Below, piece by piece: positions 31,347 to 43,900 of a DNA stretch of 64,000 bases. Source of the DNA: Cloeon dipterum (Eukaryota; Arthropoda; Insecta; Ephemeroptera; Baetidae). A model generated the notes under the pieces. That model worked only from the letters and a program-made list of their open reading frames with translations. It had not been told where the DNA came from and did not search any database. The DNA is taken from contig NC_088788.1 of the NCBI RefSeq assembly GCF_949628265.1, forward strand, positions 32,722,335 to 32,786,334, read 5' to 3'. How positions within the stretch are numbered: position 1 is the first letter of the stretch; each line of letters opens with the position of its first letter. The position numbers and the translations under genes were made by a program.

Positions 31347-33388
31347 GATTAGAATCAGGCTGCGTCGGGGTGGCACCTGAAGGCATGAGGTTCCGCTGTT
31401 CAAATTGTCAGCTTCATTTGATGTATTCATAACCAACTGGATACTTTCAAATTGAATTTCTCATCAATACGTCTCAGTTTGAAGTATTCAAATTTTTATT
31501 CTGTTGGTTTAATGTCCTCTGGGTTTCTGTTAATTTCCTTACTTAAAATATATCTCATTTCCACGTGCGCGCGAATCTACAGTAGGTGCACCCTGAATTA
31601 AGTGGTCCTTTAAACAATGTGGTTATTGATTTGCTGCTCTTTTGTGGAGTCAACAGTGACGATCTCTTCTTTGTAAAATCTCTTGTTCGGAACTTTGGCA
31701 AGACTTGGTGGTGAAAGAACAGGGTCTTGAGAATTAGTTCCAATCCGTCCTTGTGGTCGATTGAAGACAAATTGCTTTGAGCACAAGGTTGGTTTCAGCA
31801 ATTATTTTTTTCCTTTTCCTAGATCTCCTTAGGGGATGTTGCTTCTCTATATTGCACAATTTGCCTTTGCTTAACTGCTCGCATCAACTGATTCCAGAAA
31901 ATTCTAGTGAGGAAATGCCAAATTTGTTTCAAGGTGATTTCTTAACCTGAAAAGTGCTTACTAGCTCTGTTAGTAACCAGTAATTTAGCCTATATTAATC
32001 TTATCATTATGGATAGTGTGCATTCGCTCGTAAGTATTATCGATTTCCATTCAAAACTTGAAGACAATCGTATATGTGCGTTGGTTCGTATACGTGCGTC
32101 ATTCAGTTTACAAGCAACCTGTCATTATATAATTATTATCTTTAACTCACATGCCGCATCAACTCGGCCAACTTTTGTACATTTCTCCCTGTATTCCAAA
32201 CTTTAAAATTGATCCAGGTCCAAAATCTAGATGTAAATTGAAAGAAAACTGCATCTGCTACTGTGTTGTGCAAAATGACTCTCTAAAGAATGACTGTGCT
32301 GTGATTGCACCTGCACAAGTTAAAATTTAGCTGAAATGTGTTGAGCAGGTGCATTGAAAGGCAATATTATATCAGATCAGTGAAAATGGATGAAAGCTAG
32401 CTTCGTCAATATTGAAAACATTTCCCATTCGGTAAACTACTTGAGGAACTGAGAGTAGACGCATGTTTAGACAGTTGATTGATCTAGTTGTTTCGTAGTG
32501 GCCAACTGAGATTGCCATCTATGGAAAAATTACAGATCGCCGACTCTCGAATCTGGGCAGGCAGATATTTTATGTATTCCATCTGACTTATGCTTAAGTT
32601 GGATCTCAATTCTGGACCCTCAATATTGGTTTTGGCATTTGTTATTATTTTAGTTTTAAATTCTCACTAGTTACTTGAAAAAATAATAGGAATATCAGCG
32701 TAAAGCTTTATCGCCAGAATAGGTCGAGATCTGTAATTTCTCTAATGGAATTCCTCCTGGTGTTGAAGACAAAATGAATGTGTGTGCTTTGCGCAACATG
32801 TCTTGCATATGATAGACTGCAGAGTTATTAAATGTTACACACAGAGTTGTTGATCAGTCTCGTGTGAGGAATCGACAAGAAGTGGCAGCTAGCTGAATAT
32901 TTTTTGCTATCTCTCGACGAAGAATAGTTCAATTGGCAGGTGCTTTGTAAATCCGTAAAGCGGTATTCAATTCAATCGACCTTTCACCCCTGCTGTTGTA
33001 CTTCACTCTCATGAAAACTTGAAATTTTGGCTGTGAGTCAAAGTTTGAGTGACGTACTGTAAAAGAAATCAGAAAATTACTATGAACTGACCGAATTGAA
33101 TGGGGAAAGATATAAAATTTAGATGCTTGGATGGTGGACTGTGATTTGATCAGTTTGAGCTGATGGAAATTTCTTTGCCGCACTACAATAGTGCATCGAA
33201 GCTCAATTTGATGGATGGTTCATAACGTCTTAGTTTCTTGTGAATAGTAAAAAGAAAGTACCGACAAGAAATATCACTGCACACTTAACACACTGAAATT
33301 CTTCTGTGTGCGACTAGGAATTCTTTCTGTGATGTTAGATGATTTCCTATTATTTATTTCCTTGTACTGTAAATTTAGAATTAATAAA
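31347..33388 (+). other. Probable long 3' UTR of the DDX5-type helicase
   Basis: The first canonical AATAAA after the stop is at 33383-33388, followed by T/GT-rich DNA, implying a 3' UTR of about 2 kb. An ATTAAA near 32825 could give a shorter form. No coding exon seen on either strand. Confidence 0.5.
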
Positions 33389-33733
33389 TTTCTCTGATGT
33401 TGACTGGATTTGGTCGTTTGTGTTTACAATATCTACCTGAATTCAAATTTAAATATTATGCTACAGCCCTTTTGTTAAAATTAGCTACAAATCAATGTTT
33501 TCCGTTAGATTGGAAAAACCTGCGCATTTATTGCTAAGCCATAAAATCAAGTATTAAAGACTATCACTAATCCATGCAATTTTTTGTAGGGATAGCTATC
33601 TATAATGCCGTTTCTTTATTTGTATACCTTCAATTTTCAATAATCTATGAGGTATATTAAAACACCTATAAATAGCTCCATTGTCTTGAAACAATTCGCT
33701 ATTTAAAAAAGCTACAATTTGCTACACCTACCC

Positions 33734-33820
33734 TACTGTAAAATAAGGAGAGTAAAGGTTACTTTACTCTCCTTACTGTAAAAACAATTAAATTGAAAAA
33801 TTATCAATTAAATTGTTTGC
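33734..33820. repeat. Two adjacent hairpins, first flanked by direct repeats
   Basis: TAAGGAGAGTAAAG (33744-33757) is followed by a 4-base loop and its exact complement (33762-33775). The sequence TACTGTAAAA occurs on both sides (33734-33743 and 33774-33783). Immediately after, an imperfect AT-rich inverted repeat (AACAATTAAATTGA ... TCAATTAAATTGTT) extends to about 33820. It may be a small mobile-element remnant or an assembly-stable cruciform. Confidence 0.6.
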
Positions 33821-34235
33821 GCATTTCGAAATAGATTTTATTCCTTGTTTTACCAGAACCATTTGTACTTAAAAGATTTATGCTAAATGAAATAAAATAA
33901 AATTAAAAAATTGGGAATTAATCGAATTCAACCAGAACCTTTTGCCCTGCGGGTATCGCGGTAAAAATATTTTTTTCTGCCCTTAATTCTTATTGGTCTG
34001 TCGGCGCCATCTCAACCAATGGCGTACGTGCGGAGGCGCATCGACCAGCTGTAATGCCAAACAACTTCAGTCTTCACCATTCACCAGATGATACTCTCCT
34101 TACACCAGATCAAGTAATTTATGCATATGTGCGACGAGCCGTCTTCGACTGTTCTGCTTGGCATTGCGAGCAAGCGTAAGCTTTGATCGACACTAGATTC
34201 TTCGTTGATTTTTGCGGTGATGAGAGATACCCGAA

Positions 34236-37200
34236 ATGGCGTTGGCGAAGGCGAAGACCATGTTTGCGACGCAGGAGGGGCCTGCAAACGCTCTGGCTCT
34301 CAACAAGGATTTTAGCCAGGTTGTGATCGCAGGCAGAAACGGTGAGACCTTTAATTCCACTGCTTTTGTCAGCAGTACAATAACTCTTCCAAAAGTTTTC
34401 AAGGTTTTCCTCATCGAATCCGATGCTTTTGTGGAAGTCTGCAATCTGCGCGTCGGCAAGAACATCAACCTCAACTTTTCCTGCAATGACGTCGCCTGGA
34501 ATGCTTACGATGGTAGCTTAATTTTGCTTGTCAGCTTGTCAGTGCTCTAATGATGTCTGCTGGATGAAATTTTCAGAGAACATTTTGGCCACGGCAGCCA
34601 CAAACGGCGCGGTCGTGGTTTGGAACCTGAACAAGCCTACCAGGTCTAAACAAGAGCATGTCTTCAATGACCACCGACGCACCGTCAACAAGGTCAGCTT
34701 CCATCAGACCGAACCCTTCTGGCTAATATCTGGCTCTCAAGATGGCACCATGAAATGCTTTGACATTCGGATCAAAGAGGTCACGCGGACCTTCATCAGG
34801 TTAAATTTTTTATATACGCTGGAAAAAATATTTAATCTTTATGAACCCCACAGCAAAACTGAGAGTGTGAGAGATGTGCAGTTTAGCCCTCACCAGATGC
34901 ACACCTTCGCGGCTGTTTCAGAAAATGGAAATGTACAGCTGTGGGATCTGAGGAAACCTGAAAAGTGTTTACACCAATTCACAGCCCACAGTGGTCCAAT
35001 ATTCGCGTGTGACTGGCATCCTGAAACTACCTGGCTGGCAACAGCTTCCAGGGACAAAACAATTAAGGTAATTAAATGGGAAATTTTGGAATTTATTTTT
35101 ACTTAATAATTTATTGCATTTTATTGTACTTGACTAGAGCATAACAATAAACAAGAATAAGGAATTTCAAAATTGGAATTTACAATCAGTAGAGGTCTTA
35201 TTGTCAGACGTGAGGTTGAGGACGGCTGCTGGTGGGACCGATTTAGGAGAATTTTTGGCTAGGCGGCTGGCCGTTTTCACTGGCGGCTGACAATATTTTA
35301 AACGTGCAGTTTGATTGTGCTTAACGGCCAGAAGGGCTAGAAGACCTTTTTTTCTCCTGCACTTTTTAATTTTTGATCCTTTTTCACTGGCGTCTGGCGT
35401 GGCTGGCGCAGCTTAGCCAGATTCACGGCGGCTTGCGGCTGCCCACATGATCCAAAATTTGCCAGCGCTGACTGAGACGTCCAGATTTTAATTAAACAGG
35501 CAATTAATATAGAAATACCTCTTTTACCCAAACTCTGTAGGTTTGGGACTTAGCGACGATCAACAAGCCTGTGTGCGAGCACATCATTCCAACGATCGCG
35601 TCCGTGGGACACATCAAGTGGCGGCCGCAGCGCAAGTACCACATCGCAAGTAGTGCCCTGGTGGTCGACTGCAGCGTCAACGTTTGGGACGTGCGGAGGC
35701 CTTACATCGCGTTCGCCTCGTTCAATGAACACCAGGACGTGGCGACCGGAGTGGCGTGGCGCGGCGACCCACACGTTATTCTGTCCACCAGCAAGGTTTG
35801 TGCGTGACAAAGTGCAAATGCCAGGGTTAACGATTACGTCTGTTCGCAGGACTTCACCTTGTATCAGCACGTGTTCAAAGACGCCGCCAGACCAGAGAGC
35901 AAGGCCAATCCTCAGGGCATCGCCTTCAACAGCAAGGGAGACATGTCGTTCTCCTGCAAAATCAGCATCAACCCTGGAACGCTGTCCAAACTGCCCAATC
36001 TCTTAAGGTGATTTGCGTGATTTATTATCTAAAATATAGTGGCATTGGATTTTCTTGATAATAATATGTTTTAATTAATTTACTGTAGCTAAGAGAATTG
36101 TTCATGAATTTGGACGATGAATCTTTTTTATTTTAAAAATTTAGATTATTGTTATTGTGATTAAGACGCAAGCATTTTTTTTATTTTGTGTATATAACAG
36201 TTCTAGATTGATCACAAATTTTTTATTTACAGAATTGAGTTATTGAAAACCAATTTATTTCTCCAATCCTCCACTTGGTTGTTGTTTGCCCATACAATAA
36301 ACTCCTCTCACTTGTGGCAACACCTCCATAGGAAAACACCTCAGCACAGTGACCAGTTCTGCTCAGTCACAAGTTCGATGCACACATTCTTATCAAAGGC
36401 GCAGAAGGAAGTTAAATGCTTCTTGGAATGCGCGAGAAGGTATCAGCTCTCGGGAAAACCTCTCGCCGAACTCTGTGATCACAATGCTGCAGTGGCCAAG
36501 CAGCTTGGCAGGCATCAGGTACTCAAAAGATTTCTTTTTAATTCATGTATGCTAAAAAACAATTATTAAATAATCGGACTTGTTCTTGTTGTTTCTAAAT
36601 TGAGATTTAATTGTCTCTTGATGTGTTTCGGCTCCAACTGGCGCCATAGTCATGAGGCTCTCAGTTACCTGAAACATTTCAAGTGAAATAATATATTTCC
36701 TCCATTTCCTTGTTTGAAAACTTTCAATTTGATTTTTTTTTTTGCAAAACGACAGATCTATACAGCTTGAATTATTGCATTTTGCAATAATCTGAAAATC
36801 AACAACATCGTTGACCAAATAAAATGAACTAAGAAGTTTGATTAATAAATGATTAATTTTTAACGCATTAAGCTCTAAAATACAGCTCATTATCTGCATA
36901 AATGCATTAAAATATGTATTGAGAGTTTCATTTTGATTCTTCAGGAGGTCAGGAGTGTTTTAAACCCATCTTTTTCCACAGGTGAGTCTAGTCTGGGGCG
37001 TCGTGAAAACGCTGTACTGCACCCCCAACACAGGCAAGGTCACTGACCTGCAGCAGACGCCGTCGGGCAAGGACTCGCGCGACGACCCCAACATAACACC
37101 AGGGGGTGCGTCAGAGGCGCACAATGGCACCGACCTGCGGCACACAGACAAAAATGAGAAGGGAGAGCCAAATGGCGTGCCTCAGAACGAGGACAACGAC

Positions 37201-39193
37201 ACTGAGACTGAAGAACCTGAGCAGCAGGACCGGAACCTGAGCACCATCGCCACTGGGCTGGCTATCAACCAGGGGGACTTCTTCTTTGGCGACGGCGCCG
37301 AGGGCGAAATGGACCAGCTGCGCATTGACGATGACCAGATGAGCACCGAGGACATGCAGCAAGAGTGGACGCTGCCCACCGAGGCTTTCAATCTGCGACA
37401 TGAAATTGAGGACCGATCGCCGCCGCCAGAGCAGTTTCCCAATCATTGTGCAGTTGAAATGTTTGATGGTAATTTATTTCAAATCGACTCTCTAAAATTA
37501 GTCTTGTTTTTTACTGTACTATTAAAATATATAAAATTTAGTTTGCTCATATCCTGAGCCTGTTTTTCCTTCAAGTTATCCATTTCTTTTCATCTTAAAA
37601 GTAAAACTTAAAAATAAAAAGAAAAAAAACTGTTGAAGTATAGAATCCATTTCCTTTTTTCAATGTGATATCGAATTATAAATTTGAGCAAATATAACTT
37701 TTATTTTCAGTTCCCCCTGATGAGGGCAACCTGATTCTTCCTTTGATAGACATTACTGGCCTGCCCCGCCTGAGCCATTGGGACCCAAGCGAGTTGATTG
37801 CGTCTGCCCTGAACAAACACGCGGAGAGTAGTGACGTGCAGACTGCCGCCTCAGTCCTTTTGGTTTTGGGCGAGAAAAGGATGGCGCTAATTGATGAGTT
37901 CAAACAGGAGCAGTGGATCCTCGGCTACTTGGAGCTTCTTGGCAGGCACAAATTGTGGAATACTGCTACTCAGGTATTTGACACTTTTTCTTTCAATGAA
38001 ATTTCGCTCCCAATGAAGTGCATTCGTGAACTGGGATAAGGCGAACTAGCGTGTCTTGATTTGAAAGGAGCTATTCACTTATTTATTTATTCGTTTCCCA
38101 AATTTCTTATTTTTGAAATTTTTATTTTGTAGCAGGTTTAGTATATTATTTGATGTGTTAAGCCTGTTAATACTCTTTAAAATAGGATGTATACCTGATT
38201 GAAAGGATCTTCATTTTGCCCAAAACGTTCCAAGTTTTACGAAATTCAATTTAAAATTAAATTAAAAATAATTGAAATTAGCAAAATATAGTAAATTTTA
38301 CAAGCTTTAAGAGTTATGTGCATTAATTTATAAAATTAATTTTAATTGAAAAATAAACCGTTAGAGGTTCCTGAAGTCACCTCTGCGGAAAAATCTGAGA
38401 AATTCCAAAAGTAAAAAAATAATCCATCATTCAATTTGCCTCGGCCAGAGAAATCAATGTGCAAAAATTCATCACGATTGAACAATTATTGCATTTTAAT
38501 TTTTAATTGATTTTTCCTAAAAAAAACTGTCCGGGCAGCAAGTAGAACACAATGATAGATTGCAAACTTCTTTATTTTTATCCATGTAAACGTAAACATC
38601 ACAAAAGTGACAAAGTTAGGAGTAAAAATAAAAAAATGCGTGTCAAAGCGGAGCGGACTCAGGGCTCCCTTTTTATTTTGGAGTCGTATGGGGATTTTTG
38701 TTAATTTTTGAAAAATTGGATTTTTTATGCAAACAAGGGGTTGCTTTGTGAACTAAATGAGCTAAAATGAGATAATTACTTACAAATCGTATGTCGTTGA
38801 AACCAATTGCTAGCCCATTAAGTCCAGTTCAAATGCATTCACTGCATTGAAACTAAATTTGAAGAAAATCAGTGTTGCCTGCAGTGGTGATTTTATGGTT
38901 GGCAGGTGATCAAGCACAGTTGGCTTCCAAGCATCACCCAGCTAAACCAGCAGAGCACCACCCTGCCGACGAATTGCGAGACGTGCAGTCGACCGCTGCG
39001 GCGCAGCGGCTGGCACTGCGACAACTGCCGGCAGTGGTGCGGCAAGTGCGCCGTCTGCAACGAACTGGTCAAGGGCGTGTTCTCGTGGTGCCAGGGCTGC
39101 TCGCACGGCGGCCACCTGGCGCACATGCGTGACTGGCTGCAGAAGCACAGGTTGTGTCCCGCTGGCTGCGGACACGCCTGTGAGTTTGACTGA
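34236..39193 (+). CDS. Wdr24: WDR24, GATOR2 complex subunit (765 aa)
   Basis: Ten exons: 34236..34341, 34396..34512, 34577..34799, 34854..35067, 35541..35795, 35850..36007, 36332..36518, 36982..37468, 37711..37973, 38906..39193, all in phase. GATOR2 relieves GATOR1 inhibition of Rag GTPases, so it promotes TORC1 at the lysosome when amino acids are present; in flies Wdr24 also supports lysosome function. WD40 repeats span about residues 15-350 ([48 protein letters not shown]). A helical middle holds [16 protein letters not shown] and an acidic insert. The last exon is the zinc-binding C-terminal RING-like domain from Cys694: [30 protein letters not shown]. Length is close to the human protein (790). 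The start at 34236 is the only ATG that continues into the first WD repeat. Confidence 0.96.
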
Positions 39194-39668
39194 GGGAACG
39201 CGGTGAAGTACTTTTTGCAGTGTTGTTGCCTTGAGTGACTGGATTCGGAGCTTGCTGATTGACTGAGGGAGAGCAAGTAATGAACCTTTCGTAAGAGCTG
39301 GCTACTCTCTTATTATATGGCTTTAATTTGTTTCATTAGCTTTTATTATGGCCATCCCATCTATATTTTTAATGGGGCATAAATTTTTGTTTATTTTTTG
39401 TTAAAAATTAGGTATAAATTATTTTTATTATTTGCATTAAATACTGTGAACTTATTTATTGAAAAAAGGTATCTGTTACGCTCTTTCTAGTAATTGCAGC
39501 CACTGCCAAGCTCATATCGAGTTTTTCCAGCTCAACCAGGCTACGTTCATTTTGAGGCTATCGTCGCAATGAGTCTCCTATTCCTGCCCAAAGATTGTTA
39601 TGTTAAATATGCAATGAATTGCGTAAGGCTGTCAAAACTTGTGACGATCATGATAATATTATGTTATG

Positions 39669-39674
39669 AATAAA
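39669..39674 (+). terminator. Wdr24 polyadenylation signal
   Basis: AATAAA about 475 bases after the stop. The convergent minus-strand gene ends at 40240, leaving about 570 bases of tail-to-tail spacer with no gene. Confidence 0.6.
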
Positions 39675-40239
39675 ATCTCAATGAAATTTTGGTCAAATTT
39701 GTGCAACGTTTAATTGAAACAAGCTGTACATCACCACAAGCACTCTATAACGATTAATTATTGCATCGATCAACAATCTCACAAAGTGCAGCATTGTTTT
39801 TCTTTGCAGATTTTCTAACTTACTCGTTTGCCATTTTTGTTTTGTATCGAAAAACAGATATTATTTTACCTTAATTTTGTTGCCGACAAACTCTCGTATT
39901 TACACACTCAGAAGTCTCTTTCGAATACCGTCTCATCCTAGAATCATCTTAAATATGTACACAAAATTCGACGATCCCGCACGTATATAGTTTGTTGTCA
40001 TGCCAAATTCAGGAACAAGAATAGCTAAAAATTAAAAATGCTAATACGAAATCTAGCCGCGTGATGCTCATTAAAATACTATTGGCACATTAACACTAAT
40101 AAGTAATACATGACATGGATTCTCTTCAACGTAAAATGCTTCAACAGAACTGGAAATGCTGGACGGTGCTTGGCTATGCTGAATGTTTGTTTTTGTAAGT
40201 TGTTGGTTCTGCACGATGATCAAGTCTGCGCCTCACTCT

Positions 40240-43200
40240 TCAGTATTTGACACAGCTCGTTCTGGAATAGAGTAGAGATTCTCGGGAGCAGTCGAACGCT
40301 TTGCTGAATGCCTGCTGCTCTCTCATAGTCAGCCGCAACCTACGAATAATCACATCATTATACACGATCGAGGACAAATTTTTGGCGCGTGTAACTTACA
40401 GGAAAACGTCGTCCAGTTGATAGTTCACGACTTCGTCCATGTCTTGCTGCTGAGGAGCCGCTTGTGAGCAGGTCATTTGCGTGTATGAAATGAAGAAAAG
40501 CGCATCGTCTTCGTACGTTTCCAACGCAGGCTGATGCACGTGAGGCAGCACTTTCGACGTCCTCATCATTGTCTATAAAATTCGAATGTTTCTTTTAATA
40601 TATATTTTGTGATATTATTTTTGGTTGCAATATTTCTTTCGAGGTCTGGAGGAAAATCTCTTCTTATTACATTTAACACTGCATAAAGCGCATTGCTTCT
40701 GTACCAACTCAAATTTAATTTATAAAAAGGCCGGAGACCATTGTAAAATTTGAATTTCCAGGCGTCATTTTAAGTGATCTTGATCTATGACCACGGGTAT
40801 GAACTCTATAACCAATCAAGACGAGTTCGACAGCTTTTAGTTGGAGTCTGTAGCATCACTCTCAGCAAAGCAATTAAAATATAATTATAATTTATCTCCA
40901 TTTGTATCCATGAAATAGAACTTCAAATCTTATGATTTTGTAATTATCCTCACCCTGTATGACAGGGAGACAGCGTTGATGTTGGTGTTGACCTGGTGGG
41001 CAGTCCTGTTGACCCTGATTCTGTCAGTCTCACTCTCAGTGCTGGCCAGCGAGTGCACGAGACACAGCTGCGCCCTCCTCGCGGCCGCCTTTGCCTGAGC
41101 ATGGATGCTGCTGGGCATGGACGAGCCGTCTATGTTCATGCTCGGAGTCTCAGGGAGCAGCAGCCGACCCTGAGAGTCTGCCAACACGCCGCCGTACAGG
41201 GTGGTGCTCGCCACGATGGCGCTGGACAGCCGCACGCCCAGCGTTCCGTACAGCATCGCTCTGAAATAATTTATGTCGGTTGAAGATTGGATTTTTATTA
41301 CTAAAAATGAATCGCAATTTACCTGGACAGGTATCCCTGGAAGAAGGGCGGCTGCAGCAGAGACAGTGGAACAATGATGCGGTTGGCCGTCGGTTCGTAC
41401 ACGACGTCCGAGCCGATCAGGGAGTCTGACCACCGGTTCTCCTCCGAAGGCACTTTGTACCTGCGCAGGGCGTCGTCTCTTCTGATGAACACAACCCCGT
41501 ACTTGATGTTGGTGAAGAAATCTTTCTTGTGGATGTAGAAGTCGTAGTAGTAGTTCTCCAGGTACGAGTTTTCCAGCATGAACTGTGGGAATCCAACCTG
41601 AATGCCCATGGTGGCCACCTGAAAAATGGTTGATGGTCAAATCAGGGTTTTGTACTTCAGAGAAAGCAAACCTTTTGGAACACGTGGTCCTTCAGCTCTT
41701 CGGGCATCCAGTTTGACGCAGACACTTCTTCACTGATGACTCCTCTCAGGTCGTCAAACATCTCTGTCACCTTATTTTCGAGTCTTGTTAAGTTAAGGTC
41801 AAGGGAAAATTTCATTTTTACGATTTTGCGTTTTTGCTCCGTGTCTGACTCTGCTTTCTGGTACATGGCAGCCACGGCAAGGCCCATGAACTTCTGTAGG
41901 GTGCTCACACAAATTTCCCACCTGGGCACCGGCTCTGACAGACCTGGAAGCGCAGTTTCAAATTTTATTTAAATTTTCTCTGGGTTTAAATTATTTTTTA
42001 CCTGTCAATCCTTTGATGTATTCGTTCACAATTTCAGTGTATTCTTGAGACAGGTAGGGCAAGTAAGCAGAGGCGAATGTCCACAGAACGTAGTTGTTCA
42101 GAGCGCTGAAATAATTTTAATTAAAATTTCAAGCATGTTTATTCCTTTCTAGGTATTTTTCTCTTCCGCTATAAATGTAGTTGAAATCTTGTACAAAACA
42201 ATTGTATGGCGGTACATAAAAAGTATATCAGCCAAATTGATTGCTTCATTTTTTATGAAAATAAAAAAGCGAAGATGAATTTTGTCACCTCCTATCTGTC
42301 GTCGAAATAATCCTGGAGATTGTGCCAAGGTACTGCCTGGACACGACAAGAATCTCGGTGGACTCGGCAATGTTCTTTTTCGGGAACATCGCGTTCAAGA
42401 TTTGCAGCAGCGGAATCTGTCGAGTGCATGAGCAGATTAAAAGCCGGGCAACACGGGATTGATTGCGAAATTTGAATCGGGAAAAATTGACCTCTGCCGC
42501 GGTCAATAAAATCTGAACTGACCGACTGAGCATGGCTCTTGAGGGCCTCTAGTGTTATCCTATTGTACGTGGTGGCTGGGTCCTGCAATTCGTCTAATGA
42601 CGGTGTAATCTCGGCGATACGCTTCTCGAAATGGAACATCTCTTCAGCGAAACTCGAGGCGTCCGGACCAGTGGCACCCAGCAGCTGGACCATGTCTTTT
42701 AAGTACCGCTTGTAGGCAATCACCACCTGGAGCAGCAAAGAGTGGCAATGAATACAAATCAGCGGTGCCAAGAACAACATAAATAGGCATTTTAAAGTAA
42801 ATAGCAGACAATTTTTCTTCAATTTTTAGATATTAACACCACTCTGGGATTTATAAAATAATAAATTAACTCTTGCAAACTGGAAGTTTTATTTTTAGCC
42901 AAACAGGCAGATGCTATTAATAAATTTTAATTAATTCCCAGCCAAAAATATCTATGCTGATAGAAGAGTGATGTACTCACAGGGTTGTTCGTCCCTCGAT
43001 AGTAGTAACTCCTGTCAGGAAGTCCAAGTCCAGATGGGCTGACCTATAAGCAATCATTGACCTCTTGATCTTATTTCAAAACTCAATTCTCGCCACTTAC
43101 TTGAATAATGTTTTGACTTGGGTCCCTGGCGTCTACAACCACCGAAATCTTAAAGAAAGGACTAACGCCGTAGTCTTTGTGTAGGATTTCCAAGACGCGT

Positions 43201-43900
43201 GGAAAATCCCAGGAGAGCATATCAAAGTCCCGCAAAACGTGCCATCCACCTTTGAAAATCAAATAAATTTATTTTTATCTCCCTTCCGTTAAATCCAAGT
43301 GTAAACCTGTTTTGGAAATTTTCCACTGGACTTACCGAGTTGAGTGATGGTTTTCCTGAGCGGCTGCGCCTTGTCTGCTTCCAGGTTGTCCAGCGACATG
43401 CACGACTCGTAAAAGTGTTTCACCTTCCATGACACTGACGTGATTCGATTCTCGTGTGGCATTGTGTTGATCAGCTCTCGTATCCGCTGCCGAGCTGCGC
43501 AATTTTTAGCAAGGATATTAGCAAAGGGATAATTTATATTTTGCTTCGTCTCAATGAAAATTATTATTCAACGATTTCAAAGTAATTTCATCGGTCACGG
43601 TTCAAATAATTTAGTTTAAAATTATGTCATTAGAAATAATTAAATAATTATGCATAGTAACAATTTCTGAAATTTATTTTTTACATCTTTTTTGTAAAAG
43701 TATTTTGCGTTATATTTCTTGACAAAAAATTATTTAAAAAGACAAAAACTCAAAAAAACCTTACTTGCAAACTCCAGCTGTTTATTTTGGTTCCAAATTG
43801 ACCTTGTTGAAGGCAAAGGGTGGTCGTTGAGCCACGCTCCGCAGGAGAAACTCCTAATATCATGGCACGGCGAGACACTCTCATTCATCATGTGCAACAT
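40240..43900 (-). CDS. M13 neprilysin-like protein, zinc site lost (5' end missing)
   Basis: Twelve exons: 43900..43765, 43494..43336, 43249..43101, 43043..42981, 42726..42523, 42416..42289, 42105..42002, 41943..41672, 41618..41323, 41260..40954, 40572..40400, 40339..40240; 696 residues, all phases match. Family marks: SPCHDIRSFSCGAWLNDHPLP near the start, QLGGWHVL, NNYVLWTFA, and NRIIVPLSLLQPPFF. The site that should read HExxH is S-A-I-V-A (about 517-521, in LGVRLSSAIVASTTLYG). The ExxxD of the ENIAD motif is T...A (596-600, NTNINAV). Without zinc ligands and the catalytic Glu it should be inactive, like many insect Nepl proteins. The first exon follows an acceptor and starts with ATG, but family members have about 50 more residues (signal or anchor, CxxxC), so an upstream exon is likely and was not found. 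Confidence 0.88.

Noticed and set aside
38872-39132. Plus-strand frame rich in alanine and histidine
   Set aside because: Out-of-frame reading of the last Wdr24 exon, whose real frame has the zinc-binding cysteines.
40930-41640. 236-aa minus-strand open frame
   Set aside because: It reads through two exons and an intron of the M13 gene in another frame; the true frame carries the M13 motifs and correct splice phases.
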